Source: Litoribaculum gwangyangense
GTDB lineage: Bacteria; Bacteroidota; Bacteroidia; Flavobacteriales; Flavobacteriaceae
Direction: 5' to 3'
Length of the DNA stretch: 64,000 nt
Assembly: GCF_039543505.1 (NCBI RefSeq)
Contig: NZ_BAABJW010000003.1
Location: 393,229 to 457,228 of the forward strand
The notes below the pieces were generated by a model. It searched no databases, was not told where the DNA came from, and saw nothing but the letters and a program-made list of their open reading frames with translations. Made by a program: the position numbers and the translations under genes. Every line of letters begins with the position of its first letter. Positions within the stretch are counted from its first letter, which is position 1. Positions 35,585 through 44,205 of this stretch are shown one piece after another.

Positions 35585-37978
35585 TTAATCAATAATTATG
35601 TTTTTTAAACGTAAAGCATTGGTGATTACAGAAACCGAGCTAAAACTCATAGCTGCTGCAGCTATCATAGGTGATAATAAAATTCCGAAAAATGGAAACA
35701 ATATACCAGCCGCAATAGGCACTCCAATACTGTTGTAAAAAAGCGCAAAGAATAAATTTTGCTTGATATTCTTCATTACTTTTTCACTTAAATTGTGCGC
35801 TTTTACAATTCCATGTAAATCTCCTTTTACAAGGGTAATTTGGGCGCTTTCTATAGCAACATCGGTTCCCGTTCCCATGGCAATACCAATATCACTTTTT
35901 GCCAAAGCAGGCGCATCGTTAATGCCATCGCCAGCCATAGCTACAAGCTTTCCTGCCTTTTGAAGTTTCTCAACTTCGTGTAGTTTACCTTCGGGAAGTA
36001 TTTCAGATTTAAAATGGCTCAATCCCATTTCGATTGCAACTGCTTTTGCTGTATCGTTATTATCCCCAGTAAGCATAATCACTTCAATACCTTTTTCTTG
36101 TAATTTTGAAATGGCTTTTTTACTGCTTTCTTTGATTTTATCAGCTATAACAACGTAACCTACAATAGTATCATCTACGGCAAGCATAGGAACTGTTTTA
36201 CCTAATTTTTGCTGTTTTGAAATAGCCTTTTTTACATCTTCAGAAATTGAAATCTTGGAATCTTCAATGAGTTTCTCATTACCAAGGATAACCTTTTTTC
36301 CTTCAATAATGCCGCTAACTCCTTTTCCAGTAATGGAATTGAAATTTTTGACTTCAAGAGTTTTAATACCCTTTTCCTTTCCATATTTTACTGTGGCCTC
36401 TGCAATGGGGTGCTCACTTAATTTATTCAAGGAAACGATGTATTGAATCACCTTTAACTCATCAAAATCTTTGTTGACACTTTTCAACATTTCCACGGAA
36501 GGTTTTCCCTCAGTAATGGTTCCTGTTTTATCAATGATTAGAACATCTATTTTATTTAGGTTTTCAATAGCCTCGGCATTTTTAATCAGTACGCCAGATT
36601 TTGCGCCCTTACCAACACCAACCATAACAGATATTGGAGTTGCCAAACCCAATGCACATGGGCACGCAATGATTAATACCGCAATGGCATTTACCAAAGC
36701 ATAAACATTGGAAGGTTCTGGTCCAAGAAATTTCCAAATTATAAAAGTGATGATGGAGATTGCCACCACAATGGGAACAAAATACCCCGATATTTTATCG
36801 GCCAATTTTTGAATGGGTGCTTTACTTTTACTGGCATTATTTACCATTTTTACAATTTGAGAAAGCAACGTGTCTTCTCCAACATTTTCTGCTTCCATTA
36901 AAAAGGATTGTTTCCCATTTATAGTTCCAGCATGAACTTTGTCATCTATACGCTTTGAGACTGGAACAGGTTCTCCTGTAATCATGGATTCATCTACAGA
37001 ACTCTCACCTTCTGTAATAATACCATCAACTGGAATTTTATCTCCTGGTTTTACGCGCAACAAATCACCTTTCTTTATATCATTAATTGAAATTTCCCTC
37101 TCTTCCCCATCAACAACTCTTATGGCTTTATTAGGTGCTAATTTGAGTAATTCCTTAACTGCAGAATTGGTTTTACTATGGGCTTTAGCTTCTAACAATT
37201 GCCCCAACAAAACGAGCGTTAAAATGACGGTAGCGGCTTCAAAATAAACATGAACCGTTCCTGATTCGGTTTTAAATTGATTAGGTAATATCTCAGGAAA
37301 AAGCAACCCAAAAACACTAAATAACCAAGCAACACCCGCGCCCATTCCTATGAGGGTGAACATGTTTAAATTCCAAGTTTTTATGGATTTATAGGCGCGC
37401 TCGAAAAACATCCAAGTGGTGTAAAACACCACTGGAAGCGACAATACAAATTGTATCCAATTCCAATATTTTAAATCTAAAATGTTGTACAACGGATTGT
37501 TTGGAATCATTTCAGACATGGCTATTAAAAAAATAGGTAGTGTAAAAGCTACCGAAATCCAGAACTTTTTGAGCAATTTCTTGTAAGGTTTCGAATAGGC
37601 AGAATCATCATTATCTGAAGAATTCACTTCTTCAACTAAGTCCATACCACAAACAGGACAATCACCGGGTTTATCGTAAGTTTTATCTCCCTCGCAACGC
37701 ATGGGACAATAAAAAACACCAGTGCCCTCTCCTTGTTTTTCCTTTTTGTGAAGTGAATGCTTCTTTTTTTCTTCCCCAGGCAAATGAATACCATAATGGT
37801 TTCCCAAAGCTTTTTGAAATCTTTCAATGGTAATATGCTTTTCCATTTCTATGAAAGCTTCAGCTTTTTCTAAATCGACTTGTGCATTTACAACACCTTC
37901 GATTTTATTGAGAGCATTCTCAACGTGGGCCCGACAACCATTACAGGTCATTCCTGTAATTTTATATGTATGTTTCAT
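35585..37978 (-). CDS. copA: copper-translocating P-type ATPase CopA
   Basis: A 797-residue P1B-type ATPase. N-terminal HMA domain with C12-N-G-C15 (GMTCNGCRAHVE), then a heavy-metal-binding module with four Cys (YCPMRCEGD...GDCPVCGMDL, about 88-112), eight membrane helices with the CPC metal site (IACPCALGLATP), phosphorylation site DKTGT, HP motif (SEHPIAEA), and the hinge GDGINDAPALA. It exports Cu(I) from the cytoplasm. The tandem HMA plus second module is common in Bacteroidota. Cotranscribed with the HYC protein, TonB receptor and HMA protein. Confidence 0.95.
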   Translation of the reverse strand: MKHTYKITGMTCNGCRAHVENALNKIEGVVNAQVDLEKAEAFIEMEKHITIERFQKALGNHYGIHLPGEEKKKHSLHKKEKQGEGTGVFYCPMRCEGDKTYDKPGDCPVCGMDLVEEVNSSDNDDSAYSKPYKKLLKKFWISVAFTLPIFLIAMSEMIPNNPLYNILDLKYWNWIQFVLSLPVVFYTTWMFFERAYKSIKTWNLNMFTLIGMGAGVAWLFSVFGLLFPEILPNQFKTESGTVHVYFEAATVILTLVLLGQLLEAKAHSKTNSAVKELLKLAPNKAIRVVDGEEREISINDIKKGDLLRVKPGDKIPVDGIITEGESSVDESMITGEPVPVSKRIDDKVHAGTINGKQSFLMEAENVGEDTLLSQIVKMVNNASKSKAPIQKLADKISGYFVPIVVAISIITFIIWKFLGPEPSNVYALVNAIAVLIIACPCALGLATPISVMVGVGKGAKSGVLIKNAEAIENLNKIDVLIIDKTGTITEGKPSVEMLKSVNKDFDELKVIQYIVSLNKLSEHPIAEATVKYGKEKGIKTLEVKNFNSITGKGVSGIIEGKKVILGNEKLIEDSKISISEDVKKAISKQQKLGKTVPMLAVDDTIVGYVVIADKIKESSKKAISKLQEKGIEVIMLTGDNNDTAKAVAIEMGLSHFKSEILPEGKLHEVEKLQKAGKLVAMAGDGINDAPALAKSDIGIAMGTGTDVAIESAQITLVKGDLHGIVKAHNLSEKVMKNIKQNLFFALFYNSIGVPIAAGILFPFFGILLSPMIAAAAMSFSSVSVITNALRLKNIIID

Positions 37979-38043
37979 GATATAATAATTTGAAAAGTTA
38001 AGACAGTAAAATTCCTGTTATCACAGAAATAGAAGTCTAATTA

Positions 38044-38457
38044 TCAAATTATAAAAACTTGGTCGAGAACCTGTATATCGGCGACCAAATTGGGAGGAGA
38101 GTAATCTTTATGAGGAATAACTTGCTGTGGTAATCCTTCAAATAGGTTTATGTAAGTAAAAATAAATGTTGTTAAAAATTGTTGTTGCTGAAATTGTATG
38201 TCTTCAAAAGTGTTTACTTTTAAATCGTCTTGTCCCTTAACAACTTTAACCTCATCCTTACAACAATTCATTTTTTTCATCTTAGTTGCTTCTGATTTAG
38301 ACATCGCCATACCACATTTTTCAGCACTTGAAAAAACAGCGGTATCAACTAAAATACTTCCGCAATAGTGCTTTTGAATGGTAAAAGACATCGTAGACAT
38401 TAACACGGTAAGTGCCAAAGCCACAGAAAAACTTTTATGTAATATTTTTTTTATCAC
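38044..38457 (-). CDS. HYC_CC_PP family exported protein
   Basis: A 137-residue protein with a signal-like helix (about 8-24). The three hallmarks of this Bacteroidota copper-associated family are present: H30-Y31-C32 (KHYCGS), C65-C66 (MNCCKDE) and PP near the C terminus (DYSPPNLVAD). Probably a periplasmic copper-binding protein; mechanism unknown. It heads the copper operon, 65 bases before copA. The start is GTG (MIKKILHK); a promoter-like element lies only a few bases before it, leaving little or no leader. Confidence 0.85.
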   Translation of the reverse strand: MIKKILHKSFSVALALTVLMSTMSFTIQKHYCGSILVDTAVFSSAEKCGMAMSKSEATKMKKMNCCKDEVKVVKGQDDLKVNTFEDIQFQQQQFLTTFIFTYINLFEGLPQQVIPHKDYSPPNLVADIQVLDQVFII

Positions 38458-38461
38458 GTTG

Positions 38462-38488
38462 CAAAGTTACAAAAAATGTATATTACAA
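38462..38488 (-). promoter_or_regulatory. promoter of the copper operon
   Basis: Minus strand TTG (38486-38488), 16 bases, then TAACTTTG (38462-38469), which matches TAnnTTTG. The -33 spacing is short. Transcription would begin near 38456, at the GTG start codon. Confidence 0.55.
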
Positions 38489-38516
38489 CATGGGGTTTTA
38501 CCATTAGATTAACATT

Positions 38517-38945
38517 TTACTGCTTTAACCTGTAATAGTAAAAAGCTGGTAATAAGAGAATTAAAATGATAGGTTGAATTAAAAACCGACGAATATTAAA
38601 AAACAAATAATAATCTTCTTGCCTTGGGTTAATAACAAAATACAAATAAATGAGCATCAGGATAACAAACGCTATGGTATATAGTATAGCCGAAAATTTC
38701 ACGATGCTTTTATCTTTAAAAAACACGAACAATACGCCCAACGAAATAATCGTATTTAATAGATAACGCAAGGTTGTAAAAGCTACTAATTTGGCAACTT
38801 CGCGTCGTGGACTATCAATATACAAATAGTCGTTTTGGAAGAATGTTAAATAAGGATCGTAAAATAAATCATCTTCTAAAAACCGAATTAAAATCAGCAA
38901 TCCAAATAACAACGCAAGCCATATGTATTTAGTTACTTTATGCAT
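38517..38945 (-). CDS. exosortase F-associated membrane protein
   Basis: A 142-residue membrane protein with four helices (about 7-25, 48-75, 85-105, 118-136) and the conserved stretch FLEDDLFYDPYLTFF...REVAKLVAFTTLRYLLNT, the signature of the small protein always found beside exosortase F in Flavobacteria. It overlaps the xrtF gene by eight bases, so the two are cotranslated. It probably forms a complex with the exosortase; no catalytic residues are visible. Confidence 0.88.
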   Translation of the reverse strand: MHKVTKYIWLALLFGLLILIRFLEDDLFYDPYLTFFQNDYLYIDSPRREVAKLVAFTTLRYLLNTIISLGVLFVFFKDKSIVKFSAILYTIAFVILMLIYLYFVINPRQEDYYLFFNIRRFLIQPIILILLLPAFYYYRLKQ

Positions 38946-39489
38946 GCTTTTGTTTTAATTTAGAGAATCGGTTCACCCAAAAAATCCACAATAAAAAAAC
39001 CATCCCATAAATGATAGCCGGAAAAACCACACTGTGTAAAAAATCAGCATATTCGGGACAGTGGTACACACCCAAACTCAATAAAACAATGCGCAATAAA
39101 TTCACTATATATATTAAAACACTTCCAGAGAGCACGTAAAAAAATGTTGTTTTTAGCTTACCAGAAAAGGCAATAATGAAAGAGACAAACAAAATAATTA
39201 CACTTATGGAATTACAACCCTCAATAATTCTGGCTAAATAATTTCCATTAATCAATAATTTCATCGAGGGTTCATTAGGATGAGGCGTTATTTGAGCATC
39301 GTAACCAAATCCATTCAAAAGCACTTTGGTTTGCTTTGCAACTAAATGGGTCATATAATCTGGGTAAAATTTGGAGCCATCAGAAAATTGCAAATAAAAT
39401 TTATAACCCCACGACAAGACACCATATACCAACAAAAATGTAAGTATGAATTTAATAACGGACTTGTATTTTATAAAAAGTGCCTTCAA
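38938..39489 (-). CDS. xrtF: exosortase F
   Basis: A 183-residue integral membrane protein of the exosortase/archaeosortase superfamily, short as usual for type F. The catalytic triad is in place: C92 (ARIIEGCNSISV), R133 (NLLRIVLL) and H152 (ADFLHSVVFPAI), each inside or next to a membrane helix. Exosortases cut and process proteins with a C-terminal hydrophobic sorting signal; no candidate substrate with such a tail is visible in this window. First gene of a two-gene unit. Confidence 0.9.
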   Translation of the reverse strand: MKALFIKYKSVIKFILTFLLVYGVLSWGYKFYLQFSDGSKFYPDYMTHLVAKQTKVLLNGFGYDAQITPHPNEPSMKLLINGNYLARIIEGCNSISVIILFVSFIIAFSGKLKTTFFYVLSGSVLIYIVNLLRIVLLSLGVYHCPEYADFLHSVVFPAIIYGMVFLLWIFWVNRFSKLKQKHA

Positions 39490-39556
39490 AAAAATATAAA
39501 AACAGAATATCGAATTTACACCTTTTTAAATACTTTTACCAAAAATTTTTGATAAC

Positions 39557-40012
39557 ATGACTTTTGAATCGCTAAAACCTCAAATAGAAACCATTGTAAA
39601 TAACTCGAAAGCAACAGTTGACGAACGTTTACGAAACATTTGCCAACTACTTGAAAAACACATTGACTATTACAATTGGGTGGGTTTTTATTTCAGGAAT
39701 GGCGATAAAGAGGAACTAAAACTGGGTCCTTATGTTGGTGCACCTACCGATCATACCATCATTCCGTTCGGAAAAGGTATTTGTGGACAAGTGGCGGTTA
39801 GCAACCAAAATTTTGTGGTGCCAGATGTATCGGCCCAAGACAACTACATTGCTTGCAGTATTACTGTGAAGGCTGAAATTGTAGTACCCATTTTTGTAAA
39901 TGGTGAAAATATTGGTCAAATTGATATAGACTCCAACACACCAGACCCATTCACTGAAGCCGATGAACGCTTTTTGGAGTTTGTTTGTGCTAAAGTTGCT
40001 GAAATTTTATAG
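39557..40012 (+). CDS. GAF protein, free methionine-R-sulfoxide reductase-like
   Basis: A 151-residue single GAF domain (NWVGFYF, GKGICGQVAVSNQNFVVPDV, NYIACSITVKAEIVVPI, GQIDIDSNTPDPFTEAD). This is the fRMsr subgroup that reduces free methionine-R-sulfoxide. Two of the family's three Cys, in GICG and IAC, are present; the third, ten residues before GICG, is His here (TDHTIIPFG). The catalytic Cys of IAC is conserved, so activity is possible with altered recycling. Lies alone between exosortase and purH. Family assignment firm, activity uncertain. Confidence 0.82.
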   Translation: MTFESLKPQIETIVNNSKATVDERLRNICQLLEKHIDYYNWVGFYFRNGDKEELKLGPYVGAPTDHTIIPFGKGICGQVAVSNQNFVVPDVSAQDNYIACSITVKAEIVVPIFVNGENIGQIDIDSNTPDPFTEADERFLEFVCAKVAEIL

Positions 40013-40092
40013 TTGTTAACAACTTGCTTTTTTAGTTGAAAAAAGAACACGTTTTTCAATAATACTTCACTCATTTTTTTAAAGTAAATAAG

Positions 40093-40100
40093 TACTTTTG
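40093..40100 (+). promoter_or_regulatory. -7 promoter element of purH
   Basis: TACTTTTG matches TAnnTTTG, 55 bases before the purH ATG. It overlaps the in-frame TTG at 40098, arguing against that codon as a start. No clear -33 TTG. Confidence 0.6.
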
Positions 40101-40154
40101 CAATGCTTAATAATTTTAACTAAAGCACACTATTTTAAAAATAACACACCACCA

Positions 40155-41687
40155 ATGAGCAACGAAAAAACCATTAAATCGGCTTTAATTTCAGTATTTA
40201 GTAAAGACGGATTAGACCCTATCGTAAAAGAATTAAATAAACAAGGCGTTACCATATACTCTACTGGTGGTACAGAAAAATTTATAAAAGATTTAGGTAT
40301 TGACGTGGTTCCTGTTGAAGATGTGACGTCTTACCCTTCTATTCTTGGTGGTCGCGTTAAAACCTTGCATCCAAAAGTATTTGGAGGTATTCTTAACCGT
40401 CAAAACCATGAGGGCGATGTAGCCGAATTGGCTGAATATAACATTCCTCAAATTGATGTGGTGATAGTCGATTTATATCCTTTCGAAAAAACCGTAGCGT
40501 CAGGAGCCAGTAACCAAGATATCATTGAAAAAATTGATATTGGTGGTATTTCTTTAATTCGTGCGGCGGCAAAGAATTATGCCGATGTCATTTGTGTGTC
40601 TTCCGTAAACGATTATGCTGAGTTTTTAGAGTTGATTTCTACTAATAACGGAGCCATTTCAGAAGAGGATCGAAAACGTTTTGCGGCAAAAGCATTTAAT
40701 GTGTCTTCTCATTACGATACTGCTATTTTCAATTACTTCAACAAAAATCAGGAAGAAACCGCTTTAAAAATAAGTGAAACTAACGGAAAGGTATTGCGTT
40801 ATGGCGAAAATCCACATCAACGAGGGTTTTTCTTCGGAAACTTTGATGAATTATTTACCCAATTACACGGTAAAGAATTAAGCTATAACAATTTATTGGA
40901 TGTAGATGCAGCCGTAAATTTAATGCTAGAGTTTAAAAATGATGCCCCTACATTCGCCATTCTAAAACACAACAACGCATGCGGCTTAGCTCAACGTAAA
41001 ACACTTCATCAAGCTTATATTGATGCTCTGGCTGGTGATCCAGTTTCCGCTTTTGGTGGTGTTTTAATTAGCAATAAAGAAATTGATTTGGCAACAGCTG
41101 AAGAAATACACAATTTGTTTTGCGAGGTAGTTATTGCTCCTTCGTATGCGAAAGATGCTTTGGAAATCCTTAAAGGCAAAAAGAATAGAATTTTATTGAA
41201 AATCCATGATGCTGACATGCCACAAATGAACGTGAGAAGTTGTTTAAATGGCATTTTACTTCAAGATAGAAATAGCATAACAGATAAAGCTGAGGATTTA
41301 AAAACCGTTACTAATTTGAAGCCAAACGAAAATCAAATCGAAGATTTACTGTTTGCTTCAAAAATATGTAAACACACCAAATCCAACACCATTGTTTTGG
41401 CAAAAAACAAACAATTATTGGCAAGTGGAACTGGGCAAACGAGTCGTGTAGATGCTTTGGAACAAGCTATTCATAAAGCACAAACCTTCAATTTTGATTT
41501 ACTAGATGCCGCCATGGCAAGTGATGCATTTTTTCCGTTTCCAGACTGTGTTGAAATTGCAAAAAATGCAGGTATTAGCTCTGTTATTCAACCCGGTGGG
41601 TCTATAAAAGACCAACTTAGCATTGACTATTGTAATGAGAATGATATGGCTATGGTAATGACTGGTACACGTCATTTCAAGCATTAA
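40155..41687 (+). CDS. purH: bifunctional AICAR formyltransferase / IMP cyclohydrolase
   Basis: A 510-residue enzyme catalysing the last two steps of de novo IMP synthesis. The N-terminal cyclohydrolase has ALISVFSKDGL, YSTGGTEKFI and GGRVKTLHPKVFGGIL; the transformylase carries the conserved NPHQRGFF, FAILKHNNACGLA and DPVSAFGGV, ending in GTRHFKH. Start at 40155 (MSNEKTIKSALI) is chosen because the promoter element overlaps the earlier TTG. Full length and apparently intact; monocistronic. No purine riboswitch is visible in the leader. Confidence 0.97.
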   Translation: MSNEKTIKSALISVFSKDGLDPIVKELNKQGVTIYSTGGTEKFIKDLGIDVVPVEDVTSYPSILGGRVKTLHPKVFGGILNRQNHEGDVAELAEYNIPQIDVVIVDLYPFEKTVASGASNQDIIEKIDIGGISLIRAAAKNYADVICVSSVNDYAEFLELISTNNGAISEEDRKRFAAKAFNVSSHYDTAIFNYFNKNQEETALKISETNGKVLRYGENPHQRGFFFGNFDELFTQLHGKELSYNNLLDVDAAVNLMLEFKNDAPTFAILKHNNACGLAQRKTLHQAYIDALAGDPVSAFGGVLISNKEIDLATAEEIHNLFCEVVIAPSYAKDALEILKGKKNRILLKIHDADMPQMNVRSCLNGILLQDRNSITDKAEDLKTVTNLKPNENQIEDLLFASKICKHTKSNTIVLAKNKQLLASGTGQTSRVDALEQAIHKAQTFNFDLLDAAMASDAFFPFPDCVEIAKNAGISSVIQPGGSIKDQLSIDYCNENDMAMVMTGTRHFKH

Positions 41688-41844
41688 AATAGTATTTATT
41701 AATCTAAAACCCGATTAAAAGCGTATAAGATTAAAATACTATTGTTTGTTACAATTTTGAATACACAATAACCCTATATATTTAGCAACTTTTATTACAT
41801 TTACGTCATTCGTTTTTCAAACCATTTAAAATTATTAATAGCAC

Positions 41845-42873
41845 ATGGGATTTTTTGACTTCCTAACCGAAGAAATAGCCATTGATTTAGGTACAGCAAA
41901 TACACTTATTATTCACAACGATAAAGTTGTTGTTGATGCCCCTTCGATAGTAGCCAGGGATAGAATTTCTGGAAAAATAATAGCTGTTGGCCAAGAGGCT
42001 AGTTTAATGCAAGGTAAAACCCATGAAAACATTAAAACCATTCGCCCCTTAAAAGATGGTGTAATTGCTGATTTTGATGCTTCTGAGCAAATGATAAGTA
42101 TGTTTATTAAAAATATACCAGCATTAAAAAAGAAATTCTTCACCCCAGCACTTCGCATGGTCATTTGTATTCCTTCAGGAATTACCGAAGTAGAAATGCG
42201 TGCAGTTAAAGAAAGTGCTGAAAGAGTAAATGGCAAAGAAGTATATTTAATTCACGAACCCATGGCAGCAGCTATAGGTATAGGCGTAGATATTATGCAA
42301 CCTAAAGGCAATATGGTGGTTGATATTGGGGGTGGTACTACAGAAATTGCCGTAATTGCTTTAGGTGGGATTGTTTGTGATAAATCGGTTAAAATTGCAG
42401 GTGATGTATTTACCAATGATATTGTTTATTACATGCGCACCCAACATAATTTATATGTAGGCGAGCGTACTGCCGAAAAAATAAAAATTCAAATTGGTGC
42501 CGCTACTGAAGATTTAGAATTACCACCTGATGACATGAGTGTTCAAGGTCGCGATTTACTTACTGGTAAACCAAAACAAGTTTCAATATCTCACCGTGAA
42601 ATAGCCAAAGCTTTGGATAAATCTATCTTACGAATTGAAGATGCCGTAATGGAAACTTTGGGTCAAACTCCACCTGAACTTGCTGCCGATATCTATAACA
42701 CTGGAATATATTTAGCTGGGGGTGGATCGATGCTTCGAGGATTGGATAAGCGTTTGTCACAAAAAACTGACTTACCAGTTTACATCGCTGAAGATCCTTT
42801 AAGAGCTGTTGTAAGAGGTACCGGAATCACACTTAAAAATTTATCTAAATACAAAAGTGTATTGATAAAATAG
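41845..42873 (+). CDS. mreB: rod-shape determining actin MreB
   Basis: A 342-residue bacterial actin: phosphate loop LGTANTLI near the N terminus, connecting motif VVDIGGGTTEIAVIAL and adenosine motif LAGGGSMLRGLDK. It polymerises under the inner membrane and directs the elongasome made by the following genes. First of five genes mreB-mreC-mreD-PBP2-rodA; 11 bases before mreC. Confidence 0.97.
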   Translation: MGFFDFLTEEIAIDLGTANTLIIHNDKVVVDAPSIVARDRISGKIIAVGQEASLMQGKTHENIKTIRPLKDGVIADFDASEQMISMFIKNIPALKKKFFTPALRMVICIPSGITEVEMRAVKESAERVNGKEVYLIHEPMAAAIGIGVDIMQPKGNMVVDIGGGTTEIAVIALGGIVCDKSVKIAGDVFTNDIVYYMRTQHNLYVGERTAEKIKIQIGAATEDLELPPDDMSVQGRDLLTGKPKQVSISHREIAKALDKSILRIEDAVMETLGQTPPELAADIYNTGIYLAGGGSMLRGLDKRLSQKTDLPVYIAEDPLRAVVRGTGITLKNLSKYKSVLIK

Positions 42874-42884
42874 GGATCTAAAAC

Positions 42885-43706
42885 ATGCAACAGATTATTA
42901 ATTTTATAATAAGAAACAAAAACTTTTTGTTGTTCTTGTTGCTGTTTTGTATATCTATTTTGTTTACAGTTCAATCTCATTCTTACCATAAAAGTAAATT
43001 TATAAATTCTGCTAATTTTTTAACCGGTGGGGTATACAATTCCATAAACAACATCAGCAGTTATTTCAATTTAAAATCCCAGAATCAAATACTCGTTGAA
43101 GAAAATAAAAGATTACGATGGATTATCCGGAATTCTGGAATTAAATCAGACTCCATTTTTATTGATAGCTTGTCTTTTGGCAAATCTTACAGATTTTACA
43201 GTGCCAATGTTATAAAAAACAGTTATTCGTTAACCGACAATTATTTAACCATAAACAAAGGCAAAAAAAATAGTATTAAACAAGATTTTGGTGTCATCTC
43301 ATCAAAGGGAATTATTGGCATTATAGATAAAACAAGCACTAACTATGCCACGGTATTGTCCATTTTAAATACTTCAAGTAGAATAAGTGCCCAATTAAAA
43401 AATACCAATCATTTTGGCACCTTAAAATGGGACGGTAAATCCCCAGAGTTTTCACAGCTCATTGATATTGCCAAAATAGCTCCTGTTAAAGTTGGTGATA
43501 CCATTGTTACTTCGGGTAGGTCGTCAATATTCCCTAAAGGTATTCCGGTTGGCATTGTTGAAAATTTTCAATTAGATGACGCTGAAAATTATTATAAATT
43601 AAACGTGAAACTGCTGAACGACATGACAAATTTAGAACACGTTTATATAATCGAAAATATTGATGCTACAGAAATAAATAAGTTAACAAACGGCATTAAT
43701 GAATAA
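42885..43706 (+). CDS. mreC: rod-shape determining protein MreC
   Basis: A 273-residue bitopic inner-membrane protein: one helix (about 12-30), a coiled coil (about 58-75: SQNQILVEENKRLRW) and a periplasmic two-beta-barrel domain with GVISSKGIIGIID and VTSGRSSIFPKGIPVGIV. It links MreB to PBP2. The first 35 residues are unusually rich in Phe/Leu. It overlaps mreD by eight bases. Confidence 0.93.
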   Translation: MQQIINFIIRNKNFLLFLLLFCISILFTVQSHSYHKSKFINSANFLTGGVYNSINNISSYFNLKSQNQILVEENKRLRWIIRNSGIKSDSIFIDSLSFGKSYRFYSANVIKNSYSLTDNYLTINKGKKNSIKQDFGVISSKGIIGIIDKTSTNYATVLSILNTSSRISAQLKNTNHFGTLKWDGKSPEFSQLIDIAKIAPVKVGDTIVTSGRSSIFPKGIPVGIVENFQLDDAENYYKLNVKLLNDMTNLEHVYIIENIDATEINKLTNGINE

Positions 43707-44205
43707 TATTTTCTCTATACATACAGCCCGTTTTTTTTTATTAATATTAGCACAGGTTATTCTATTTAATAACATTAATTTTTTGGGATATACAAACCCG
43801 TTTCCTTACATATTATTTATTGCCCTATTTCCCGTAAAAAACAATCGTATTATTTTAATTTTATTGAGTTTTTTAATAGGATTACTCATTGATATATTTC
43901 TAGATACTGGGGGCATTCACGCAGCATCATGCGTTTTTATAGCTTACATTAGACCTCTTGTTTTAAAATTTTCTTTTGGCACTATTTACGAACACCAAAC
44001 TGTAAAATTTAACACCGTAGATTTTGGTTCAAAACTTATTTACTTCTCTTTATTAACTGTTTTGCATCATATTATTTTATTTTCTTTAGAAATTTTTAGT
44101 CTTTCAAAAATAATTTTAGTCCTTCAAAAAACGTTATTCTCAAGTATATTTACTATTTTATTAAGTATATCTATTACTATAATTTTTAGTAGGAAAACAA
44201 AATGA
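43699..44205 (+). CDS. mreD: rod-shape determining protein MreD
   Basis: A 168-residue membrane protein with about five helices and the loose MreD pattern (LGYTNPFPYILFIALFPV, GLLIDIFLDTGGIHAASCVFIAYIRP). It completes the MreCD complex. Overlaps both neighbours (eight bases with mreC, four with PBP2). Sequence is poorly conserved in general, so gene order carries part of the evidence. Confidence 0.9.
   Translation: MNNIFSIHTARFFLLILAQVILFNNINFLGYTNPFPYILFIALFPVKNNRIILILLSFLIGLLIDIFLDTGGIHAASCVFIAYIRPLVLKFSFGTIYEHQTVKFNTVDFGSKLIYFSLLTVLHHIILFSLEIFSLSKIILVLQKTLFSSIFTILLSISITIIFSRKTK

Noticed and set aside
40013..40154. Purine riboswitch before purH
   Set aside because: No purine aptamer core or terminator-like expression platform can be drawn; a plain promoter explains the region.
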